Of a stretch of 64,000 nt of DNA, positions 42,459 to 53,456 are shown in pieces. A model generated the notes under the pieces. The model saw only the letters and a program-made list of their open reading frames with translations, was not told the DNA's origin and did not search any database. This DNA is from JBFMAI01 sp040755725 (GTDB taxonomy: Bacteria; Planctomycetota; Phycisphaerae; UBA1845; Fen-1342). Location of the stretch: NCBI GenBank assembly GCA_040755725.1, contig JBFMAI010000036.1, positions 1 to 64,000 on the forward strand, written 5' to 3'. Both the position numbers and the translations under genes were made by a program. How positions within the stretch are numbered: the stretch's first letter is position 1; each line of letters begins with the position of its first letter.

Positions 42459-43613
42459 CTACGGGCTTGTCAGCAGCCGGACAAACGGGTTGATGTCGCC
42501 GAAATCCACCAGGCCGTCGCGGTTGATGTCGCCGTGGGCGTCGGGGCAACCCGGGAACGCCAGCCGATAGCCGGCGGGGCTCGTCAGCCGCAGCACGAAC
42601 GGGTTGATGTCGCCGAAGTCGACCCGTCCATCGCAATTCAGGTCGCCGACGACCACGTCGATCAGCCCGGCAATGCTCACCAGCGACGCAATCGCGCCGC
42701 GCACGGAGTGCAGCGCGAAGTCCCACTCATAAGTTGAGTTGTAGATCGTGTCCGTAAGCTGATGGTAGGCGTTGTTCGAGCCGCCCCAGATCTCGAACAC
42801 CGTGTTCTCGCTCAGACCGACCGCGTGATAACCGTGCTGCCAGAACGCCCAGTGATCGGAATACAGGTCGTCGCCAATGTGGATCTGCACGTCGATGGGT
42901 GTATACAACCCGAACTCCGTCGCGACGATCTGCGCCAGCCACGCCGACGCGGCGTTGCTCTCGATGTCGAGATCATGGTCGGGGTCGGGGTTCATGTTGT
43001 CGAAGCCGGGGTGCAGGATCATGTCGAGGTTGATGACGCCGACGATGTTCTCCCCCGCGGCGCGGGCGGCGGCGGCGTAAGCCAGGCTGCCGACCATCCA
43101 CTGCTCCTCGCCGGCGAAGGCGATGAAGCGGAGCGTGGCGTCGAAGCGGTAGCGGGCCAGGATGCGGCCGGCGATCAGGGCGGTGGCCGTGCCGCTGGCG
43201 TTGTCGTCGCAGCCGGGGGCCTGGAGCTGGTTGGCCTGGTGGTACGTGTCGTAGTGGCCGCCGATGATGTAGATGTCCAGCGGGTTGGTCCGTCCCGGCA
43301 ATTCGGCCACGACGTTCGGGCCGTAGTTGCTCTGGAAGGTCTGCTGCTCGGCCGCCAGCCCGAACGACTCGAACTGCGCCTCCAGCCAGTTCGCCGCCTT
43401 GCGAATGTCCGTGCTGAGTGAATAGCGGTTTTTCAGGTAGTACGGCGGGTCGCCGGGGATCGGGTCCACGCCGGTCAGCACGCGCAGGTAGGACATGTAC
43501 TCGTCCAGCGTGGCCTGCTGAAGGATGACCGGAACCTCGTCGGCCGCCGCCGAGGGGGCGAGGGCTGACAGGAAGCCGAGAACGGTGGCAAGGATCGGAG
43601 CTGCGGCGCGCAT
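42459..43613 (-). CDS. Secreted M28-family zinc peptidase with dockerin-like tail
   Basis: A 384-residue exported metallopeptidase. The signal segment (ILATVLGFLSALAPSAAA) is followed by the M28 catalytic core: zinc ligands in GGHYDTYH, GCDDNASGTA and the catalytic FAGEEQWMVGS, then VINLDMI and a late His in SDHWAFW. The end carries two dockerin-like repeats, GDLNCDGRVDFGDINPFV and GDINRDGLVDFGDINPFV. Members of M28 release N-terminal amino acids from peptides. GGAGT precedes the ATG. The repeats suggest attachment or calcium-dependent assembly; no cohesin-like partner is known to me here. Confidence 0.9.
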   Translation of the reverse strand: MRAAAPILATVLGFLSALAPSAAADEVPVILQQATLDEYMSYLRVLTGVDPIPGDPPYYLKNRYSLSTDIRKAANWLEAQFESFGLAAEQQTFQSNYGPNVVAELPGRTNPLDIYIIGGHYDTYHQANQLQAPGCDDNASGTATALIAGRILARYRFDATLRFIAFAGEEQWMVGSLAYAAAARAAGENIVGVINLDMILHPGFDNMNPDPDHDLDIESNAASAWLAQIVATEFGLYTPIDVQIHIGDDLYSDHWAFWQHGYHAVGLSENTVFEIWGGSNNAYHQLTDTIYNSTYEWDFALHSVRGAIASLVSIAGLIDVVVGDLNCDGRVDFGDINPFVLRLTSPAGYRLAFPGCPDAHGDINRDGLVDFGDINPFVRLLTSP

Positions 43614-44067
43614 CGGGGACTCCTTGTGAGTTGGGCCTGCGAATGTGAGGGGCGTGGCGCTTCATTCCGTCGGACCGGCGGTGCCCCAGCGCCATCCCGC
43701 GCCCCGACGCCCTCAGTCTACTTTCCCGGCGGTGGTCAAGTCAAAACAAACGGCTCTTCGCGGATTCTGCATTGCAGTCCGCCGCAAGACCCACCGTGGC
43801 GTCCGCCCCCGGTGGCGGACGTGAGATCTCGGGGCGTTCTCGACGTGCCACGTCGCGCACGGGGGGCGACGGTGCGTCTGCGGCGGACTGACAGGGCGCT
43901 CGGGGACACGGGACCGACGGGAGGGTGAGCCTCCCGGCGAGCCGCGGCTCGGCAGGCCGGCAGGGTCGCCGCAGGAGACAGCCTCGCCCCCCGCGCCGCG
44001 TGTTCGCGCACCGCGATCGGGTGGGCTCGCGACTCGATTGGTTTGACCAAGAGCCCGGGTCGCGGCG
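43614..44067. other. Spacer with composite repeat
   Basis: A 454-bp spacer between the peptidase and ahcY. It contains the composite GAGCCTCCCGGCGAG element (43919-44012). No gene is visible. Confidence 0.55.
43919..44012. repeat. Composite GAGCCTCCCGGCGAG repeat, long copy
   Basis: Contains GAGCCTCCCGGCGAGCCGCG, a stretch that in one frame reads EGEPPGEP-like, and ends TGTTCGCGCACCG. It is shared with 60724-60796, and 36 bases (43955-43990) recur inverted at 50147-50182 with one mismatch. Confidence 0.75.
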
Positions 44068-45336
<1,269 letters not shown>

Positions 45337-45584
45337 GCGTCGTCGCTCCAAACGGTCGCTCGCCGCCGCCCCGGCTCGGCGAACGCGGTAGGTTAGCGGC
45401 CCGGCGTCGGTCCAACAACCCGTGGTATCAAACTCGTCCGAATCCAGGTGGTGGGGAATGCGGGCGTCGCGCCCGCATCGGCGGGAGCGGCCGTGCGCCC
45501 GCCCCAGTACTCCGCCGACTGCCGGCCCCTCCACCTCGCCGTCCCACCGATGCCCGTATAGCATCGACACGGAAAGGACGGGCC

Positions 45585-46511
45585 ATGCGCAAGGGGCGAT
45601 TCGGGCGGTACGCCGGCGTCGCGGGCTCCATCTCGGGCAAGGGCCTGCTTGCCGTGATCGTGTGGGGGGCGTCGTTCGCCGCCACGCGTGTGGCGCTGGA
45701 CGTTCTAACGCCGTTCGGACTCGTGGCCGTCCGGTTGTGGGCGGGAGCGTTCCTGCTGGCGTTGGTTCTGCGTCTGCGCGGCGGGGCGCTGCTGCCGATC
45801 CGACGGGACATGCCTGTCTGCCTGTTCCTGGGGACCGTGTTGGCGGTTCACTTGCTCCTGCAAGCCTACGGCCTGCAACGCACGACCGCGGTCCACACCG
45901 GCTGGATCATCGGGTTCATCCCCGTCACCATCGCGCTCGGGGCGTGGCTGCTCGGCCAACAGCGTCTGCGCCGACGGGGTTGGGTCGGTGTCGCCCTCGG
46001 TACCGTCGGTGTGTTCATCGTGACGTGGGCCGAGCCGCCGAACTTCGCCGAGGCGCAGTTCGGCGACCTCCTCCAGGTGGCGTCGTGTCTGACATGGACC
46101 GTGTACACGCTGGCGTCTACCGGGCCGATCAGCCGCAATGGCGCGTTGCGGGTGACAACACTGGGCATGGTGGTGGCCGCGAGCCTGGCCACGATCGCGG
46201 CGGTGGGCGGCGGTCTGTCCGCGGGCGCGTGGACCTGGAACGGTCTGCTGGCGGTCGCGTTCCTCGGTCCCGTGTGCAGCGGCGTGGCCTACGCGCTATG
46301 GTTCGCGGCCCAGCGCGAACACGGCCCGGCGCGCCTGGGCGCGCTGCTCTACATCGAGCCCTTCGTCGCGCTGGCCACGGGCACAATTCTGCTTGGCGAA
46401 CCGGTCACGTTGCACGCGCTGGTCGGTGGGCTCGCCGTCCTCGCGGGCGTCTGGCTCGTTTCGCGGAGCTCGGCGCGACCCGTGGTCGCGGCACCCGAAG
46501 CGCCGGCGTGA
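45585..46511 (+). CDS. EamA/DMT-superfamily transporter
   Basis: A 308-residue membrane protein with ten hydrophobic helices in two EamA repeats. VIVWGASFAATRVALDVL begins the first, and VASCLTWTVYTLAS the second. Members export metabolites such as amino acids or sugars; the substrate cannot be told. AAAGGA lies before the ATG. It is divergent from ahcY and converges on the deiminase gene. Confidence 0.88.
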   Translation: MRKGRFGRYAGVAGSISGKGLLAVIVWGASFAATRVALDVLTPFGLVAVRLWAGAFLLALVLRLRGGALLPIRRDMPVCLFLGTVLAVHLLLQAYGLQRTTAVHTGWIIGFIPVTIALGAWLLGQQRLRRRGWVGVALGTVGVFIVTWAEPPNFAEAQFGDLLQVASCLTWTVYTLASTGPISRNGALRVTTLGMVVAASLATIAAVGGGLSAGAWTWNGLLAVAFLGPVCSGVAYALWFAAQREHGPARLGALLYIEPFVALATGTILLGEPVTLHALVGGLAVLAGVWLVSRSSARPVVAAPEAPA

Positions 46512-46724
46512 AAGTGGCCCATCGGGCCGCGCGCCGGAGCCCACCCCCGCCAGTCCCTTGCGCCTGACCCGGGGCCTCACGAACCGACGATTGGTCGACG
46601 AGCCCGACCCTCTCCCAACCCCTCCTCGCCACAGCGAGTCGGTCATCACGGCGCCCGACTCGTCCGCCGTGGCGGACGAGTCGGCTGTGGCGACCTGAAA
46701 GGGAGGGGGGTGTCGGGAGGGCCC

Positions 46725-48029
46725 CTACGGGCCCGTCAGCAGGCGGACGAACGGGTTGATGTCGCCGAAGTCGACAATGCCGTCGCGATTGACGTCGCCG
46801 TTGAGCTTGGGGCACTTCGGGTATTTCGCCTGCCATGCCGGCGGGTTGGTCAGCAGCAGTACGAACGGGTTGATGTCGCCGAAGTCCACCGCGAAATCGC
46901 AGTTCACGTCGCCGACCACCAGGGAGGACGCCTCCGGCACGTGCATCACGATGCAGTGCAGGGCCCCGGCCGCCGTGATGATGCTGGAGCAGTTGATCTG
47001 CCGGATCGTGTGACCCGGTAGCGCCTGCTGAAACACGGCCCGCGCCTGCGCGTCCTGCGTCGCATACGAGCCGCCGAAGCTCGACATGAAGACTTGCTGA
47101 TTCAAGATCACGGCGTTGGTGTACGTGTAATGCGTGCCGCCGGTGTTCCAGCCCGGCGTGCGATAGACCGTGTAGCCGCGGAACAGCAGGTCGCTGGTGG
47201 CGTTTTCGGTGATCGTGTAGGGCTGCCCCGTGGACGACGCGTACTGCCCGATGATGACCTTGTAGTCGCCCACCGGCAGCATCCACATGTCGATGTGCTG
47301 GGTCGAGTCGAACGACGTCGGGAAACCGGGGTAGATGGTCAGGTCCAGGTTCTGGTAGGCGCGATACAGGTCCTTCACCTGCTGGGCGGTCATTCCCGGA
47401 TTCTCAGTGAGAATCAGGTTGGTCATGAACGCCTCCCCGTTCGAGAACAGGTGGAAGTTCCCGCCGCCGTGTGTCAGCGGGATGTCGTACTGCGGGATGC
47501 TCCAGTAATTGCTGAGGAAGTCATTGAAGGCGTTGTCGTTGGGGCGCGGGCGGTTGTAGGTGTGGTCGATGATCGCCCGGCGACCGTCCTCGTAGATGAA
47601 CCGCGGACCGTAATCCCGGATCCACACCGTGTCCGTCGGGCAGACGATGAACTGCACGCGGCTCATGACCGCGCCGGCGTTGCTCAGCGTCGTGTAGACG
47701 GAGTTCTGTTCGCTCACGGTGTCCACAACCACGAACACCTTGGCCTGCGGGTCGCCGGTCGTGATTCCCACCGCCAGCTCGGTCAGGATCGACGTGTACC
47801 CCTCCCAGGCGATGAACAGCCCGTCGCACGGCTCATACTCGGCGGGGCAGTAGACGAACCCGCTCGGCGGCGCCATCTCCGGCTCGGGGACCGGCAACGG
47901 CAGATACCGCTCGGCTTCCGTGAGGTACTTCGGGAGCGATTGTTCCTCTTTGACCGGCGCGGCCGTCCCCTGCGCGAAGCACCAGGTTGAGCACAGGAGA
48001 GCCAAAGCACCCGCGATGACGCTTCTCAT
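46725..48029 (-). CDS. Secreted agmatine/peptidylarginine deiminase-like protein with dockerin-like tail
   Basis: A 434-residue exported protein. The signal segment VIAGALALLCSTWCFA precedes a pentein fold resembling porphyromonas-type peptidylarginine deiminase: Asp in VWIRDYGPRF, His in LTHGGGNFHLF, HIDMW, and the nucleophile Cys in GALHCIVMHVP. All four catalytic positions are present. Two dockerin-like repeats end it: GDVNCDFAVDFGDINPFV and GDVNRDGIVDFGDINPFV. ATG 48029 is best placed after GGAG; 48035 is only two bases from it. An extracellular enzyme acting on arginine residues or agmatine is inference. Confidence 0.85.
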   Translation of the reverse strand: MRSVIAGALALLCSTWCFAQGTAAPVKEEQSLPKYLTEAERYLPLPVPEPEMAPPSGFVYCPAEYEPCDGLFIAWEGYTSILTELAVGITTGDPQAKVFVVVDTVSEQNSVYTTLSNAGAVMSRVQFIVCPTDTVWIRDYGPRFIYEDGRRAIIDHTYNRPRPNDNAFNDFLSNYWSIPQYDIPLTHGGGNFHLFSNGEAFMTNLILTENPGMTAQQVKDLYRAYQNLDLTIYPGFPTSFDSTQHIDMWMLPVGDYKVIIGQYASSTGQPYTITENATSDLLFRGYTVYRTPGWNTGGTHYTYTNAVILNQQVFMSSFGGSYATQDAQARAVFQQALPGHTIRQINCSSIITAAGALHCIVMHVPEASSLVVGDVNCDFAVDFGDINPFVLLLTNPPAWQAKYPKCPKLNGDVNRDGIVDFGDINPFVRLLTGP

Positions 48030-48298
48030 TCCCATAACTCCTTCCGACGTGGGCCTGCCGCTCGACGAGGGCGCGGCCCCGACTTGTTGTTTCCGTTGTG
48101 CCGACAGCGCACGGGTCCATTCTAGCAAATTGCCCCATGCTTCCGCAGCGCGCTTTGTGGCCCAGACAGAACCCGCCACACCGGTACCGGGGTGCCCAGC
48201 CCCGCACCGGCCCGCGGGTCCGGACCGGCGCTCCAGAACAACCGGGCCCCCCGCCCCCGATTCGCCCGTGGTCCCCGCCAGCCAGTCGCGCCCCCGGT

Positions 48299-49087
48299 TC
48301 AGCCGTTGCGGGGGGCGGTCTCGTCGGGCGGTTCCTCGGTGAGCCGGAGGAACACGTCCTCGAGCCGCCCGTCCAACTGGGCCTGTTGCTGCAACTCGGT
48401 CAACGTGCCGCAGGCCACCAGTCGCCCGTGATGGATGATGCCGATGCGATCGGCCAGTTGCTCGGCCACGTCGAGCGTGTGGGTGCTCATGAAGACCGTG
48501 CCGCCGGCGACCGCCAGTTCCCGCAGTACGTCCTTGATAACGCGGGCGGTCCGCGGATCGAGGCCGACCATGGGTTCATCCACGACGAGCACGCGCGGGT
48601 CGTGTATCAGGGCCCCCGCCAGCGCGATCTTCTGCTTCATCCCGTGGCTGAACGTCTCACAAAGCTGGTCCAGGAACCCGTTCATCGCCAAGCGGCGACT
48701 CAGCTGTGTCAGCCGCTTCTCGGCGGCGTCGGCGGGCACCCCGTACATCTCCCGCATGAACGCCAGAAACTCCCGGCCGGTGAGCTTGTCGTAAACGAAG
48801 GGCTGGTCCGGGACGTAGGCGAGGTGCCGCTTGGCTTCGCGCGCCCGCGTCCGCATCGACAAGCCGAGAATCTCGATCTCGCCGCGGTCCGGCCGCAGCA
48901 GGCCGGTCGTGGCTTTCATGGTTGTTGTCTTACCCGCTCCGTTGGGTCCGAGAAACGCGAACACCTCTCCCGTCCGCAGCGTCAACGACAAGTCGCGCAC
49001 CGCCACCTTGTCGCCGAACGACTTGGTCAGCCCGCTGAGCCGGACGGCGACCTCGGCCCCCAACGCTGGACTTGGCGAACTACTCAT
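48299..49087 (-). CDS. ABC transporter ATP-binding protein (ABC-2 type)
   Basis: A 262-residue ATPase with Walker A GPNGAGKTTT, signature FSHGMKQKIAL, Walker B VLVVDEPMVGLD and switch His in MSTHTLD. The pattern matches the ABC-2 exporter class. Its ATG overlaps the stop of the upstream hypothetical gene (ATGA). No ABC-2 permease is adjacent on this strand, so its membrane partner lies elsewhere or is the unrecognised neighbour. Confidence 0.88.
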   Translation of the reverse strand: MSSSPSPALGAEVAVRLSGLTKSFGDKVAVRDLSLTLRTGEVFAFLGPNGAGKTTTMKATTGLLRPDRGEIEILGLSMRTRAREAKRHLAYVPDQPFVYDKLTGREFLAFMREMYGVPADAAEKRLTQLSRRLAMNGFLDQLCETFSHGMKQKIALAGALIHDPRVLVVDEPMVGLDPRTARVIKDVLRELAVAGGTVFMSTHTLDVAEQLADRIGIIHHGRLVACGTLTELQQQAQLDGRLEDVFLRLTEEPPDETAPRNG

Positions 49088-49980
49088 GGTTGTGGGGCGT
49101 CATCGGTAGGGTTGTCGCCCGGGCCGCCGAGACCCACGCGGCGGGCCTTCGACAGGGCGGCATCGTCGTAGGGCTCTTCCAGCAAGACCAGGCGACCCAC
49201 CAACGGCAGATTGACCTCCTGCCGCAACACGGTTCCATCGGGGGCGACCCAGGCCCGGGCGTTCCCCCCCTCGACGACGAACGCCTCGACCTCGTACGGG
49301 CCGTCGTCGCGGCGGTGCGTAATGGTCTCCCGGCGGGTTACCCGGATCAGCACCGGCTCCAGCCCCAGGCCCGTCGTGGGCAGGTTCGGGAGAAGCTGGG
49401 CCAGGGGGTCCAGCAGTTGCAGCCGCCAGGTGCGGCCGACATAGAGCTCGGGCAGCCGGTCGAAAGGTCGAATCACGTCCCCCAGGGTGGCGGGGGCCCG
49501 CGAATCCAGGGCGATGGACCCGCGCTGCGACCCGACCTGCCACTGGAGCGGGAACTCGCCGGTGGGCATGGCTTCGGCGTGCAGACTGATGGGCACGCCC
49601 AACCCGTACATCTTAAACTCCAGCTCGTCGACGTATGTCGCCGCCGCCGGTCGGTAGGTAATCATCGTTTCAATGCGGACGGCCGGCGTGAGCACGCCGC
49701 CCGGCAAGTCGATCGGGTTCAAGACCGTGGTCGTGCGTACGGCGACGATGCCCCCGACGCTGGTGCAACGGCTGAGCGTCCAACTGCGCCCCATCAGTCG
49801 CCCGCCGAGTTCATAGATGCCCACTTGGACGCGACGTTCAGCCCCCGGAGCCAACATGGCCGCCTCGGACGGCGGGGGGTCGCCCGCCAGCCAGGTCGGC
49901 AGCATATCCCGCCAAATGATCGCCCCATTGGCCAGGATCATCAGGAACGCGGCGCTGATCCCGATCCAGCGGTTGAGCAT
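49084..49980 (-). CDS. Hypothetical membrane-anchored protein
   Basis: A 298-residue protein with one N-terminal helix (WIGISAAFLMILANGAIIW) and a soluble remainder. It is overlapped by the ABC ATPase gene at its 3' end, so it is likely part of the same operon. The soluble part has beta-rich segments (TYVDELEFKMYGLGVPISLH, GPYEVEAFVVEGG, GTVLRQEVNLPLVGRLVLL). I do not recognise the family. The ATG at 49980 is preferred over a longer frame that translates a repeat. Confidence 0.7.
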   Translation of the reverse strand: MLNRWIGISAAFLMILANGAIIWRDMLPTWLAGDPPPSEAAMLAPGAERRVQVGIYELGGRLMGRSWTLSRCTSVGGIVAVRTTTVLNPIDLPGGVLTPAVRIETMITYRPAAATYVDELEFKMYGLGVPISLHAEAMPTGEFPLQWQVGSQRGSIALDSRAPATLGDVIRPFDRLPELYVGRTWRLQLLDPLAQLLPNLPTTGLGLEPVLIRVTRRETITHRRDDGPYEVEAFVVEGGNARAWVAPDGTVLRQEVNLPLVGRLVLLEEPYDDAALSKARRVGLGGPGDNPTDDAPQP

Positions 49981-50305
49981 GTCTTTATAGTAGCTTTCCC
50001 CACGCCGGGGGGTACCCCCCAAGAGCTTCAACCCGAGACCTACTAGAAGAACCCACCACGCCAGTGGTGGGCTACTTGCCCCCGCACTAACGTGCGGGGT
50101 TCTGACAGGCGCTCGAACGGGGTATTCACAGTCATGCGACGTGGTGGGGCGAGGCTGTCTCCTGCGGCGACCCCGCCGGCCCGGCGAGCCGCGGCTCCCC
50201 GGGGAGGCCCGCACTCCCGGTTGGCGTCCCATGATCCTGAATGCCTATTCAGGTGTTGGTGAGTCCTGGCCCCGGCCTGCTGCCGACCCGAGTTGGCCAC
50301 CGCTG
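49981..50305. other. Spacer with REP-like and composite repeats
   Basis: A 325-bp spacer holding the two-hairpin element (50047-50107) and an inverted part of the composite repeat (50147-50182). No gene is evident. Confidence 0.6.
50047..50107 (+). repeat. Two-hairpin REP-like element, copy 3
   Basis: CCCACCAC-gcca-GTGGTGGG (50052-50071) and CCCCGCAC-taac-GTGCGGGG (50080-50099), both perfect eight-pair stems, followed by ttctgacag. Same orientation as the copy at 7329. Confidence 0.85.
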
Positions 50306-51700
50306 TCAGTCGGTGGGCGGCGAATCGAGGACGAGGTACGGCCCCGGCTTCAGCGGCGTGGCCGCCGCGCACGGCAGCGCGAAACCGACCGCGGACCCGC
50401 CTTCGCCGTGCACCAACACCGCGACGCCCACGGTGCGCGACCCCTCTCGCACGGCGAGCGGGCGGCGCAGCGGCACTTCCGCGTCCAGCAGACGCGCCGT
50501 CAGCAGGGACTCGCCGTCCACTCGGATCACGATCGCGACGGCCCGCGCGGCCGCAGGCGGCGGCCGTTGCCGCAACTCGTCGCCGACTTGCAGAACGAGC
50601 GGCGGGTCGATCAGCATGTCCGCGGGCGTCGCGACGGCGTAACTGCGCTGCACGCGATGGACCGTCGCCGGGCCATGCGGGCGGCCGTCGCGGTACACGG
50701 TGAAACGCTGCCCGACCGTCACGCCGTCGATATCGCCCGCGTTGATGGCGGCCCCCGCGGGAGTGATTTCAAAGACCCGCGCTACCAGGCGCCCCTGCTC
50801 CAGGTCCGACTTCGTGCGCACGCGCACCGTGTCCCCGACTTGCACCGCGGGGGCCAGCGGCGTGGTCGGCCCCGCCTCCGGGGCGGACGTCATCGACCCG
50901 CCCGCCGTCGGGGCCGGCGCGAAGCGCGCGTACCAAAAACGCGCATCGCCCCGCTCCACGCGCCCGTAGCCGATGAACCGGCCGTCTCGAAAGAAGTCGA
51001 GATGTGGTTCCGCCGTTGCGTCCGTGCCCGGCGGCGCGGCTACCCACACGACCGCGTCATGCCCGCGCTGTTCAACGAAAGCCACCGCCGAGCGCCCCTC
51101 GCCACGCCGGCGCTCGGCCGGCGCGGGCCACAGCGCCAGGCGGGTCCCCGCGCGCAGCACCGGCGTGCTCACCAGCGGCTCCACGGTGCAGTAGCACAGG
51201 TCCGCCGCGACGAGGCGCACCTCGCAGCGGGCCGCGGGCTGACCGGCGACGCGCAGCCACCAACGGTCTCCGACCCGGATTCCCGCGTTGGTCCCCGCGC
51301 CAAGCCACGCCGAGCGGCCCCCCGGCCCCAGTGAATCCAGCTCCGCGTACAAGTCGGCCTCGGCCGGCCAATCCTGGTGGAGCGACGACACGATGTCCGG
51401 TGCGATCAGCCACACCCGCCGAGTCGTTTCGGATGGCGGCGGATTGGCAGACGAGCGCAGCTCGAAAGTCGCCTCGTCGCCTGCGACCCGGAGCAACTCG
51501 GCCCAACCCACGGGCTGCACGCCGTCCGCCACGAGCAGCCGGGCGCCGGTGGTGACGGTCACGCCGGCCGGCAGCGTCGCCACCAGACGGCGTGCGTCAC
51601 CGTCGGCCGGCCGGCACTGCACTTCGACAGCGCATAGGTTCTCGCCGGCGGCGGCGACACCGCCAATCAGAATCGCCAGCCACCCGAGGTGGGGTCTCAT
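50306..51700 (-). CDS. Hypothetical exported protein
   Basis: A 464-residue protein beginning with a short hydrophobic signal (LGWLAILIGGVAAAG). The rest is a series of beta-rich modules with repeated patterns such as GIRVGDRWWLRVAG, VQVGDTVRVRTKSDLEQGRLVARV and GVTVGQRFTVYRDG. Such GxxVGD phrases are typical of small barrel modules. No catalytic family is recognised. The ATG at 51700 lies 32 bases after the TlpA-like gene stop, suggesting one transcript. Confidence 0.7.
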   Translation of the reverse strand: MRPHLGWLAILIGGVAAAGENLCAVEVQCRPADGDARRLVATLPAGVTVTTGARLLVADGVQPVGWAELLRVAGDEATFELRSSANPPPSETTRRVWLIAPDIVSSLHQDWPAEADLYAELDSLGPGGRSAWLGAGTNAGIRVGDRWWLRVAGQPAARCEVRLVAADLCYCTVEPLVSTPVLRAGTRLALWPAPAERRRGEGRSAVAFVEQRGHDAVVWVAAPPGTDATAEPHLDFFRDGRFIGYGRVERGDARFWYARFAPAPTAGGSMTSAPEAGPTTPLAPAVQVGDTVRVRTKSDLEQGRLVARVFEITPAGAAINAGDIDGVTVGQRFTVYRDGRPHGPATVHRVQRSYAVATPADMLIDPPLVLQVGDELRQRPPPAAARAVAIVIRVDGESLLTARLLDAEVPLRRPLAVREGSRTVGVAVLVHGEGGSAVGFALPCAAATPLKPGPYLVLDSPPTD

Positions 51701-51732
51701 GGGAGCTGAGGGCCGGCGAGGGCCGGCCGGGC

Positions 51733-53178
51733 TTAGGGCTTCGCGGGGGTCGCCGATTCGCCGCGGAGCTTCTCGGGGTCGAACAGGTTCTCGTCGTTGA
51801 GCAACTTCTCGATCTCGCCGCCGATGTCTTCCTCGAGCGACATGGACAGGCCGACGTGTACGGCCTGCACGGTGCCTTTTTTGTCGAGCAAGAAGGTGCA
51901 GGGGATTCCGGCGACCTTGTACTTGCGGGCGATCTTGCCCTTGGGATCGGGGAGCTGCCGGAAGGTGATTTCCTTGTCCTTCAGGAAGGGCTTGATCTTC
52001 GCTTCGGTGCGCTTGTCGTCCTGGTTGACGCCGATGACGGTCACGGGCTTGTCGGCGTACTTGAGGTGGAGCTTCTGGATTTGCGGCATGGCCTGAACAC
52101 AGGGCGCACACCAGGTGGCCCAGAAGTCCACGATGACAACGCGGCCGCGGAGTTCCTCCAGCGCGAGTGGCTTCTCGTCGAGCGCGGTCCCGGCGAACAG
52201 CGGGGCGGGCTTGCCGATCAGCTCGCGCGGGTCGGGCATCTCGCTCAGGTCGGTGAACTGCGCCACCTTCTCGGCCCCGGCCGGCGGCCGGAAGACGAAC
52301 CGGTCGGCGGGCACCTCCATGTCCATGCGCACGTCGTCGAAGCGCGCCGACACGATGGCGTGCGTCACCTGCTTGGGGTAGCCGGGCATGTCGGGCTCCT
52401 CCTCCCCTGCGGGCTTGTCTTCCGTCAGGCCCAGCGCCTTCTTGAGCACGTTGGTGAGGTCGACGCGCAGCTCGCCCAGCAGCCCGGTGTGCTCGTCAAA
52501 CCACAGACTGAACGGCAGCAGCTCGCTCTCGTACGCGAACGGGGTGTCCGTGGAATCGAACACGCCGCTCAGCCGCACGCCGGGGTGCTCGCCGCGTGTC
52601 TCGGGCGTGACGGCGGTGAACTCGCGGACCATCGGGAAGAGCTCCGCGAACGACTTGTCGGTCTGCTCGCGCACGTGGAGGATGAGATGGGGCGGGTCGT
52701 CCGTGGGCAGGGCGGTGATGAGCTCCGCGTAGTTCGGCTTCTCCGGGGCCGCGGCCTCCGTGTACTCGTCCAGCATCGGCAGGTACCGCCACAGGTTCTT
52801 GCCGTCGGTCACCAGGGAGAAGTTGTCCGTCACCAGCGACAGCCGTTCACGGCCCGACCACAGCAGCGCCGCGCTGTACTCGGTGGTTTGCCCGGCGTCA
52901 TTGCCGGCGGCGTCCTTGGCGACGAGCTCGTACTTGCCGGCGAACTTGTCCTCGTAGCTCTTGGCCGCGCGATACTTGGCCAGGGCGTCGGCGATGATCC
53001 GCAGCGCCTTCGCGTGCGCCTCGGGGTTGGAGGGCCGCGTGGCCGGCCGGGTGACCGGCGTCGTCGTGGGGGCCGGAGGGTCTTCGGCGCGCAACACTAC
53101 GGGGCCGACGAAGAGCATGGCAGCAGATAGGACCGCCATCAGAGCGGATTGCGGACGACGGGCCGGGGTGCGAAGCAT
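51733..53178 (-). CDS. Exported protein with DUF2092-like and TlpA/thioredoxin domains
   Basis: A 481-residue exported protein. After a signal segment (LMAVLSAAMLFVGPVV) a lipoprotein-carrier-like domain of about 250 residues resembles DUF2092 (LVTDGKNLWRYLPMLDEY, ELLPFSLWFDEHTGLLGEL). The C-terminal TlpA-type thioredoxin fold starts near residue 318 (GKPAPLFAGTALDEKPLALE) with the redox motif WCAPC at 356-360 and cis-Pro in AGIPCTFLLDK. Such fusions are common in planctomycetes. GGAGG lies seven bases before the ATG. Envelope thiol-disulfide chemistry is the likely role; the first domain may bind lipid or outer-membrane cargo. Confidence 0.88.
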   Translation of the reverse strand: MLRTPARRPQSALMAVLSAAMLFVGPVVLRAEDPPAPTTTPVTRPATRPSNPEAHAKALRIIADALAKYRAAKSYEDKFAGKYELVAKDAAGNDAGQTTEYSAALLWSGRERLSLVTDNFSLVTDGKNLWRYLPMLDEYTEAAAPEKPNYAELITALPTDDPPHLILHVREQTDKSFAELFPMVREFTAVTPETRGEHPGVRLSGVFDSTDTPFAYESELLPFSLWFDEHTGLLGELRVDLTNVLKKALGLTEDKPAGEEEPDMPGYPKQVTHAIVSARFDDVRMDMEVPADRFVFRPPAGAEKVAQFTDLSEMPDPRELIGKPAPLFAGTALDEKPLALEELRGRVVIVDFWATWCAPCVQAMPQIQKLHLKYADKPVTVIGVNQDDKRTEAKIKPFLKDKEITFRQLPDPKGKIARKYKVAGIPCTFLLDKKGTVQAVHVGLSMSLEEDIGGEIEKLLNDENLFDPEKLRGESATPAKP

Positions 53179-53374
53179 GGTTTCAACCTCCGAAAGCGTG
53201 CCGGTTGGGCCCGCGCGCAGGGCAGACCCATAGTTGGTACGCGGTCCCGCACCGCCGGGTGCAGGCCGCCGGGACCGGCCGGCCGGCCCGATCGGTCCGA
53301 TTTGGGGATCATACCGTCACTTGCCGCCTTCGCCAGCGCCGCCGCAAAGCCGCGCTGGGCGCCGTCGCCGCCGA

Positions 53375-53403
53375 TTGTTCGGACCGCGGGCGGTTGCTAA
53401 GAT
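53375..53403 (+). promoter_or_regulatory. Sigma-70-type promoter for putA
   Basis: TTGTTC, 17 bases of spacer, TAAGAT; the -10 hexamer lies 53 bases upstream of the putA ATG. Confidence 0.45.
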
Positions 53404-53456
53404 TGCGGTCCGCGCCGCGGGGGCGAGGTGGCGGCGCCGAGCGAGCAGGAAACACA

